Below are positions 23,276-28,485 of a DNA stretch of 28,485 nucleotides, one piece after another. The stretch covers positions 1 to 28,485 of the forward strand of contig CAZCEC010000078.1 in NCBI GenBank assembly GCA_964497615.1, read 5' to 3'. The notes below the pieces were generated by a model. That model had not been told where the DNA came from. It did no database searches and saw only the letters and a list, made by a program, of their open reading frames with translations. How positions within the stretch are numbered: the stretch's first letter is position 1; every line of letters starts with the position of its first letter. The position numbers and the translations under genes were made by a program. The stretch is from CAZCEC01 sp964497615 (GTDB lineage: Bacteria; Chloroflexota; Anaerolineae; Anaerolineales; UBA6663).

Positions 23276-23500
23276 TCACTCTCTGGGCTGAGAGGGCAAC
23301 CGGGGCAAGGCAGCGGCCTGACCTTCTTCAATCATGGTGAGATAGACGCACAGGTCGGCCAGCGTGTCGAACGGGTAGCGCTGGCAGGTGCCTACGTCCT
23401 CCAGCAAATACCGCCAATGGTGGTCTGATTTGTCGTTCCACATGCGCAGCATGAACGCCCGATAATGCTTGGAACGTGACAGCACGGAGAGATTTCTCAT
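23276..23500 (-). CDS. Small conserved-looking protein of unknown function (74 aa)
   Basis: This short frame (ATG 23500) encodes 74 residues with an aromatic and charged core: HYRAFMLRMWNDKSDHHWRY, then a Phe/Leu-rich helix (DTLADLCVYLTMI). The pattern 'LLRLW...PWRxSLxD...G...F..L..L..FL' occurs in small Chloroflexota proteins as I remember them, but their function is not known to me. There is no signal peptide or Cys cluster, so it is likely cytoplasmic. It is 54 bases upstream of the large Asp-box gene and in the same direction, so it is probably the first gene of the cytochrome operon. Upstream ribosome site is weak. A small regulator or adaptor is possible. Confidence 0.65.
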   Translation of the reverse strand: MRNLSVLSRSKHYRAFMLRMWNDKSDHHWRYLLEDVGTCQRYPFDTLADLCVYLTMIEEGQAAALPRLPSQPRE

Positions 23501-23646
23501 CGCCTGCGCACCAGTGCCCTAAAGCCTGCGGATTGTTAGTGTCGCGGGCTGACATTGTGCAGTAGCGCCGCGCTGGATATGTCTTTATTATCAAGAACAG
23601 GTGTAATCGGCCCGTGCGGGCAGCGTGATGGCGGCGTGAACGCTGC
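23501..23646. promoter_or_regulatory. Divergent promoter region between cytochrome operon and SARP regulator
   Basis: These 146 bases separate two divergent transcription units. An AT-rich island (23576-23608) in GC-rich surroundings is the likely promoter core. TTGTGC (23555-23560) and TATGTC (23578-23583) are 17 bases apart on the plus strand but match consensus poorly. A short palindrome, GCCCGTGCGGGC (23610-23621), lies just before the regulator start and could be an operator. No direct heptamer repeats typical of SARP sites were evident by eye. Confidence 0.4.
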
Positions 23647-26600
23647 GTGAAAGCGGGGAAGCAAACCCAAGTGTTACGGTTGTGGTTGTTGGGGGCGTAT
23701 CGCGCACAGTTAGGCGAGTTCGATCTGACGGCGTTGCTGCGCACTCAGCCCGAGCGCGCGCTGCTGGCTTATCTGGTCGTGGAATCCCAGCGCGAGCACT
23801 CGCGCGAGGCGCTGGCTGAGCTGTTCTGGCCGGAGCGGCCGGCCGGCCACGCCCGCACCAACCTGCGCCAGGCCTTGCACGGCGTGCGCAGCGCCCTGGC
23901 CGATGAGCCGGCGCAGCCGGCCTATCTCTTCGTCACTAACCAAACCCTGCAATTCAATGCGGCCAGCCCCCACTGGCTGGATGTCAGCGCTTTCCGAACG
24001 GCGATCGATTTTGCGCGCCTGCACGACCACTCCCCCCGGACCACGGCGGATTGCCCGGCCTGCCTGGCGAGCTTGCAGTCTGCCGTAGATTTGTATGGCG
24101 GGCCCTTCCTGGCCGACCTGCATTTCGAAGCTGACCAACTGCTGCGCGAATGGATTGCAATGCGGCGCGAGCAGCACTTGGGCGATTACCTGGCGGCGGT
24201 GGAGACCCTGGCGGATGCTTATGCCGAGCGAGGGGAACTTGAGCGCGCGCTGGAGTTTGCCCGGCGGCACGTGAGCGAAGCACCGCTGGAAGAGAGCGGC
24301 CACCGGCGCTGTATGCGGCTGTTGGCGCTCACCAAGCGGCGCGCGGCGGCGCTGGCCCAATTCGAGGCCTGCCGGCGGGTGCTGGGGGACGAATTGGGCG
24401 TGGCGCCGGAGGCGGAGACAACGGTGCTCTACGAAGCCATCCGGTCGGGCCATCTGGGCCAGGCGCCCGAGGTGGGGGAAAGCGAAACAGCGGCGCCACT
24501 GGCTGAGGCGCCCACGCTCCGGCCCGGCAATCTGCCGGCGCCGCTGGGCTTTTTCTTTGGGCGCGAAGCGGAGCTGGCGCGGCTGGCCGCCTGCCTGCGC
24601 AATTCGACCTGCCGCCTCCTCACCCTGGTGGGGCTGCCCGGCGCCGGCAGCACCCGGCTGGCGCTGCGAACGGCGGGCGACAACGCGGGCCTGTTCCCGG
24701 ATGGCGTTTGGTTTGTAGATACCAACGAGGCCGGGTGCGAGGGGGAGTTGGCACAAAACATTGCGCAGGTGCTAGGGCTGCAGCTGCGCGCGCCCGGCGA
24801 TCCGTGGCGGCAATTGGCCTATTTTTTCCACCCGCTGACCGCCCTGTTAATCCTGGACAGCCTGCACCAGGCGGCCGACAACGGGCGGCTGCCGGAACTG
24901 CTGGAGCGCGCGCCCGGGTTGAAGGTGATTGTCACGGCCAATGAGCAGTTGACTTACCAGGCAGCGTGCGTGTTCAATTTGCAGGGGTTGAACTATCCCA
25001 CCGCCTCCGAGTTGGACCAGGCCGAGGGTTTCGCCGCGGTGCAGTTGTTTCTGGCGCACCGGAACCGCCTGGGTCTCGCGCATGATGGCGGCGAGCGGCG
25101 GGCGATTGCGCGCATCTGCCAACTGGTGGAAGGCTTGCCGCTGGCAATCGAGCTGGCTGCCGCCGCTGCGCGTAATGTATCGTGCGCGGACCTGGCCAGC
25201 GCGCTGGAAAGCGACCTGGACCTGCTGAGGACGAGTTATCAGGATGTGCCGCCCCACCATCGCAGCTTGCGGGCCGCCCTGGACCGGGTCTGGGCGGAGC
25301 TATCGCCCGTGGAGCAGGCCATCCTGCGCCGGACGACGGTGCTGGCCGGCGAGTTCGGGCTGGCGGCAGGGCGGGCGGTGACTGGCGCCGATGCGACCCA
25401 ACTGGCGGCTCTCGCTGAGAAGTCGCTGCTGCTGCGGCCTGCGCCGGGCCGGTTTGGGCTCCCCCGGCTCGTGCGCCAGTACGCGGCTGAACAATTGGCC
25501 GGCGATGCGGCCGAAGCCGCCGCGCTGCATGAGCGGCACGCCCGGCACTACCTGGCCGAGGTGACTCAGCAAGCCAGGGCGCTGGCCGCGGGGGCAGGCA
25601 CCCAGCGGGCCGGGGCGCGCCTGCGGGTTGATTTGGACAATATCCGCCAGGCGTGCGCCTGGGCCATTGCCCATCGGGCGGTGGAGGTGGTTCTGCCGGC
25701 CTTGCCTGGGCTGCACCAGATGTTTGACCGGTTGAACCTGCTCGCGCAAGGCGAGCACTGTTTCACCCAACTGCTGGGGATCCTCGAGCCGGCGGCCGGC
25801 GAGGACGGCCACGCGCGTCAACTCGCGGCGGCGCGGGCCTGGGGGGCGCTGGGCTGTTTCAAGCGCCGGCAAGGCCGGCTCGTCGAGGCGATTGGCTGCT
25901 TTGAGCATATCCTGGCGGCGCTGCACATTTTGGACGAGCGGGCGGAGATGATCGAGCCCCTGTTAGGTTTGGGCCTTGCGGCGCACCGGCAGGGTTTTCG
26001 GGCCAAGGCCGGGGCGCATCTGCGGCATGCGCTTGACTTGGCGCAGGAGTTAGGTAATGCCCGCCTGCGGGCGTTGGCGGCCTACTACCTGATTGAGGCG
26101 CAGGCCGAACATGGCGAGCTTGATCAGCCGGCCCAGGCCCTGGAAGCGTGTGTGGCGCCGTTGATGGAAGCCAATGACCCCGTCGGCGCGGCCCGCGCCC
26201 TGATTGCCACAGCCGGGGCGTGCGAGCTGGAGGGGCTGTCGCAGACGGCGGAGCGGCACCTGAACCAGGCGCTAGCGCTGGCCGAGGCTGCGGGCGATGC
26301 GGCTCTGCAAGCGCGGGCCGCCTATGGGCTGGGCCGGCTGGCAGCGGCCGAGGGCGACCTGACCCTGGCCCGCGCCCGGTTTCAGATGAGCCTGGCCGCC
26401 AACCGGCAGATGGGCGACCTGCCCTACACGGCCCGGGCCCTGCGGGCGTTGGCCGAGGTGGAAACCCAGGCCGGCGAACTGGAGGCAGCCCGCCGCTGGC
26501 TGGGCGAGGCGCTGTATGCGGCGGGTGAAACGGGATCGACGCCGCTCATTCTGGATGTGCTGGTGGAGCGGGCCGTGCTGCTGGCAGGTGCCGACAAGCA

Positions 26601-26796
26601 CGAGGCGTTAGAGTTGCTGTTCCTAATTCGCCATCACCCGGCGACCGAACGGCACACCCAGCACCGGCTGGGCCGCTGGCTCACTGAGTTGCGCGCGGCG
26701 GTGACACCCGAGACGGCGGACGAATTGGAGGCCAAGGCAAAGGCCGTGCCGCTGGATGCTTTGCCGGTGCATTTGCGCCGCTGGCAGTTGGTGTAG
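23647..26796 (+). CDS. SARP-family regulator with BTAD domain, STAND NTPase-like domain and TPR repeats
   Basis: The 1049-residue protein starts at GTG 23647 (a second GTG at 23671 is possible). Residues 8-90 form an OmpR-like winged helix of the SARP type (LLAYLVVES, ALAELFWPERP, ARTNLRQALHGVR). Residues about 105-275 are the bacterial transcriptional activation (BTAD) domain, ending near RRVLGDELGVAPEAET. A STAND/NB-ARC-like NTPase follows: the P-loop reads GLPGAGST (329-336), so Ser335 replaces the Walker A lysine. Walker B is LLILDS with D404, and the GLPLAIELAAA motif is at 496. Residues about 690-1040 are TPR-like helical repeats. Such proteins switch on neighbouring operons after sensing a ligand or partner. 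It is divergent from the cytochrome operon, its most probable target. Confidence 0.92.
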   Translation: MKAGKQTQVLRLWLLGAYRAQLGEFDLTALLRTQPERALLAYLVVESQREHSREALAELFWPERPAGHARTNLRQALHGVRSALADEPAQPAYLFVTNQTLQFNAASPHWLDVSAFRTAIDFARLHDHSPRTTADCPACLASLQSAVDLYGGPFLADLHFEADQLLREWIAMRREQHLGDYLAAVETLADAYAERGELERALEFARRHVSEAPLEESGHRRCMRLLALTKRRAAALAQFEACRRVLGDELGVAPEAETTVLYEAIRSGHLGQAPEVGESETAAPLAEAPTLRPGNLPAPLGFFFGREAELARLAACLRNSTCRLLTLVGLPGAGSTRLALRTAGDNAGLFPDGVWFVDTNEAGCEGELAQNIAQVLGLQLRAPGDPWRQLAYFFHPLTALLILDSLHQAADNGRLPELLERAPGLKVIVTANEQLTYQAACVFNLQGLNYPTASELDQAEGFAAVQLFLAHRNRLGLAHDGGERRAIARICQLVEGLPLAIELAAAAARNVSCADLASALESDLDLLRTSYQDVPPHHRSLRAALDRVWAELSPVEQAILRRTTVLAGEFGLAAGRAVTGADATQLAALAEKSLLLRPAPGRFGLPRLVRQYAAEQLAGDAAEAAALHERHARHYLAEVTQQARALAAGAGTQRAGARLRVDLDNIRQACAWAIAHRAVEVVLPALPGLHQMFDRLNLLAQGEHCFTQLLGILEPAAGEDGHARQLAAARAWGALGCFKRRQGRLVEAIGCFEHILAALHILDERAEMIEPLLGLGLAAHRQGFRAKAGAHLRHALDLAQELGNARLRALAAYYLIEAQAEHGELDQPAQALEACVAPLMEANDPVGAARALIATAGACELEGLSQTAERHLNQALALAEAAGDAALQARAAYGLGRLAAAEGDLTLARARFQMSLAANRQMGDLPYTARALRALAEVETQAGELEAARRWLGEALYAAGETGSTPLILDVLVERAVLLAGADKHEALELLFLIRHHPATERHTQHRLGRWLTELRAAVTPETADELEAKAKAVPLDALPVHLRRWQLV

Positions 26797-26816
26797 GTTT
26801 TGCGAACGGGCGTGGG

Positions 26817-26849
26817 GCCAGCCGGGCCAGCTGCCGTGGCCCGGCTGGC
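26817..26849. terminator. Hairpin between convergent genes, candidate bidirectional terminator
   Basis: The arms 26817-26829 (GCCAGCCGGGCCA) and 26837-26849 (TGGCCCGGCTGGC) are perfect 13-bp inverted repeats with a 7-base loop. They occupy the 68-base space between the stops of the SARP gene (plus) and the DUF5667 gene (minus). Position and stem strength favour transcription termination from both sides, although neither side has a good T-run. Confidence 0.6.
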
Positions 26850-26864
26850 TGCGTCGACGGCGCG

Positions 26865-27941
26865 CTACCGGTCGTTGTGCCCCGTCTCGGCCTGGTTCTG
26901 TTCTTGGTGACGGCCGTAGCTGCTGTCGCGGCCATTGTGGGCAGGGTCGGGCGTGGCCGCTGGGCCAGGCGGATCGCCGGACGGACCGGCCGGGCCGGGC
27001 GGCTGCGAATCAGATGGGCTGCCAGGCACGCCTTGCGTGGGATCAACTACGGGTCGGTACTGAGGACCCGGCCCTGGCCCCGTGCCCGGGGTGCTGCTTG
27101 GTCCGGCAGGCGCCCAATCTTGGGGGCCCGGGCCTGGCCCTGCCCCGGGCGTGGCGTTGAGGCCGGCTGGGTCTTGATTGCGGCCCGCGCCAACTTGCTC
27201 CCGGAAGCGCTGCGGCTCCTGCAGGCCAAACTCAACCATGGCCTGGGTCTGCTGCATCGCGCGCAGGCCCTCCCCCAGCGCCGCATCCGCTGGCGCGTGG
27301 GCGTGGGCGTTTTCCATCAGCCGGGTTTGGGTCATCAACCGGTCGCGGATGCGGTCGAGATCACCGGCCATCTGCGCGTTGCCTTGCGCCGCGGCGAGCT
27401 GCAGGCACTCGGCGAGGTGGGTCTGCAAGCGGTCCGCGGTGCGGAGCGGCGTCAACTCGCCCAGTTCGGTGAGTTGGACCATTTCCTCGGTACGTGTCTC
27501 AATCAGTCCGAGCAGCAGCGCCAGCCGATCCTGGGCGCCGGGCGTCAGGCTCAGGCGCAGGTCTTCGGTCGCCAACTTGACTGGGTACAGCGGCTCGGTG
27601 GGCAGGCTGTCCTGCGCGGCATAGGCCGCGCCGCCAGTGCCCGCAAGCAACAGGCTGAGAACTACACTGAGGGCAATTAGCTTTGGCATGGGCAACACTC
27701 CTGGTCGCATCCGGTTCCACCAGCCAGTAAGACGCGGCTGGGGCGCGGCGGATACGGCCGGGAGGACGCGGGCTTCGGCCAGCAGGCGGCGCAGGCCAGC
27801 CTGTTCGGCGGCGGGGGTGCGGGGCGGGGTCGCGCGCAGGGGTTCCAGCGCCGTCAGGCTCGCCAGCAGCGCCGCTGTTTCAGGATCGGGTTGGGCCTGC
27901 CCGGCAACCACGGCGTCTAGTCGTTCGGCCACGTCAGTCAT
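26865..27941 (-). CDS. DUF5667-containing membrane protein, candidate anti-sigma factor
   Basis: The 358-residue protein starts at ATG 27941, overlapping the sigma stop as ATGA; AAGGAG lies about 11 bases upstream. Residues 1-65 are a predicted cytoplasmic helical region, where an anti-sigma contact could lie, but no zinc-type HxxxCxxC motif is present. One membrane segment spans about 87-108. The outer part begins with DSLPTEPLYPVKLATEDLRL (111-130), the DUF5667 signature, and continues as helices to about 245. The tail is Gly/Pro-rich, with repeats of TPGxGPGPGPQ (about 264-305) and a polar Gln/Asn/His-rich end. Linkage to an ECF sigma factor supports a regulatory role: the outer domain may sense an envelope condition and the inner part hold the sigma factor. 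This is inferred, not shown. Confidence 0.82.
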   Translation of the reverse strand: MTDVAERLDAVVAGQAQPDPETAALLASLTALEPLRATPPRTPAAEQAGLRRLLAEARVLPAVSAAPQPRLTGWWNRMRPGVLPMPKLIALSVVLSLLLAGTGGAAYAAQDSLPTEPLYPVKLATEDLRLSLTPGAQDRLALLLGLIETRTEEMVQLTELGELTPLRTADRLQTHLAECLQLAAAQGNAQMAGDLDRIRDRLMTQTRLMENAHAHAPADAALGEGLRAMQQTQAMVEFGLQEPQRFREQVGAGRNQDPAGLNATPGAGPGPGPQDWAPAGPSSTPGTGPGPGPQYRPVVDPTQGVPGSPSDSQPPGPAGPSGDPPGPAATPDPAHNGRDSSYGRHQEQNQAETGHNDR

Positions 27942-28453
27942 GGAAGCTCTTCTCCTTGGCAGGCTTCGGCTGCCATCAGGCGCTGCAGCGCCGCCAGGGC
28001 GCGATGCTGGAGCGATTTGACGGCGCCGACTGGCTTGTCCAGCACCACGGCAATGGCGGCGTTGTCCAATCCGTCAAAAAACTTGAGCAGCACCACTTGC
28101 CGCTGTTCGGGGGTGAGGCGCCACAACGCCTGGCGGGCCGCCGCGGCGTCTGGGTGGGCCTCGGCAGGATCGCTGTCCCAGCCGGCGGCCAGCGTGTCAT
28201 CGAGCGGCACCAGCCTGGGACCGCGCCGCCGCCAGTGATCGGCGGCCAAGTTGTGCACCGAACGATAGAGATAAGCGGAGGCGTGATTGGTGGGGCCATG
28301 CCCGTGGTGCTGGGCCGTCATTAGCCGCCGAAATGCTTCACTCACAATATCCTCAGCTTCGGCCACCTCGCCCAGCAGGCGATAGGCGTAGGCATACAAG
28401 CGCCGGTTGAGCGCCAGGTAGAGGTCAGTCAGTGTCATTTTACGGGGTAACAT
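27938..28453 (-). CDS. ECF (group 4) RNA polymerase sigma factor
   Basis: The 171-residue protein starts at ATG 28453; GTG 28459 and ATG 28438 are other possible starts. Region 2 reads YAYAYRLLGEVAEAEDIVSEAFRRL, with the acidic DIVSEAF core that binds core polymerase, followed by NHASAYLYRSVHNLAADHWRR. Region 4 is LTPEQRQVVLLKFFDGLDNA, then IAVVLDKPVGAVKSLQHRALAAL, a complete DNA-binding helix-turn-helix for the -35 element. Region 3 is absent, as expected for ECF sigma factors. The stop overlaps the start of the DUF5667 protein, the usual arrangement for a sigma and its regulator. The target promoters are unknown; the upstream control region is mostly beyond the window. Confidence 0.93.
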   Translation of the reverse strand: MLPRKMTLTDLYLALNRRLYAYAYRLLGEVAEAEDIVSEAFRRLMTAQHHGHGPTNHASAYLYRSVHNLAADHWRRRGPRLVPLDDTLAAGWDSDPAEAHPDAAAARQALWRLTPEQRQVVLLKFFDGLDNAAIAVVLDKPVGAVKSLQHRALAALQRLMAAEACQGEELP

Positions 28454-28485
28454 AGCCACCGGTTCTCAGCAGTACCGTGCCACCC

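Noticed and set aside
21716..23428. Long plus-strand open frame of 570 codons opposite the Asp-box gene
   Set aside because: Composition is typical of the antisense of a GC-rich gene (Val, Gly, Arg, His, Gln rich, no domain). The minus-strand gene has a signal peptide, a strong ribosome site and Asp boxes.
28454..28485. Possible ECF-type autoregulated promoter (GAACC on the minus strand) upstream of the sigma gene
   Set aside because: Only about 30 bases are visible and no matching -10 could be placed with confidence.

Overview
The window looks like a chromosomal segment of a high-GC Chloroflexota bacterium, probably an uncultured Anaerolineae or Caldilineae relative. This is inferred from gene style, not from a marker gene. 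The hints are Pro/Thr-rich PTxTPxPT tails on a secreted protein, two proteins with a DUF5667-like 'LYPV' segment (one next to an ECF sigma factor), a giant SARP-STAND-TPR regulator, and secreted proteins ending in an LP-containing C-terminal motif. I see no rRNA, tRNA, CRISPR array, transposase or phage gene.

Region 1 (1-7723, minus strand) is a compact catabolic operon. It encodes a lipoprotein sugar-binding protein, two ABC permeases, two Gfo/Idh/MocA oxidoreductases, an atypical DapA-fold aldolase/lyase-like protein and an old-yellow-enzyme reductase cut by the window edge. Several junctions are 4-base ATGA overlaps or gaps of 4-6 bases. No ABC ATPase is present. A perfect 12-bp inverted repeat separates the binding protein from the permeases.

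Region 2 (7863-14600) holds signalling and helicase genes. A plus-strand response-regulator-like protein (HTH-like region, degenerate HATPase-like region, C-terminal REC) converges on, and overlaps by 98 bp, a minus-strand hybrid histidine kinase. The kinase directly follows a SWIM-domain SNF2 helicase gene.

Region 3 (14805-23500, minus strand) is the most interesting part: a five-gene set, probably one operon. In transcription order it encodes a 74-residue protein, a 1056-residue secreted Asp-box protein, a secreted seven-repeat FG-GAP beta-propeller, a 12-heme c-type cytochrome and a 25-heme c-type cytochrome. I counted 37 CxxCH heme sites by eye. All four large proteins have export signals or membrane anchors. 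The set is a candidate extracellular electron-transfer conduit for a cell without a conventional outer membrane.

Region 4 (23647-28453) holds regulators. The SARP-STAND-TPR regulator is divergent from the cytochrome operon and is the best candidate for controlling it. It lacks the Walker A lysine. It converges on an ECF sigma factor/DUF5667 membrane-protein pair, with a 13-bp hairpin between the convergent ends. The DUF5667-like segment occurs both in the sigma-linked protein and at the N-terminus of the 25-heme cytochrome.
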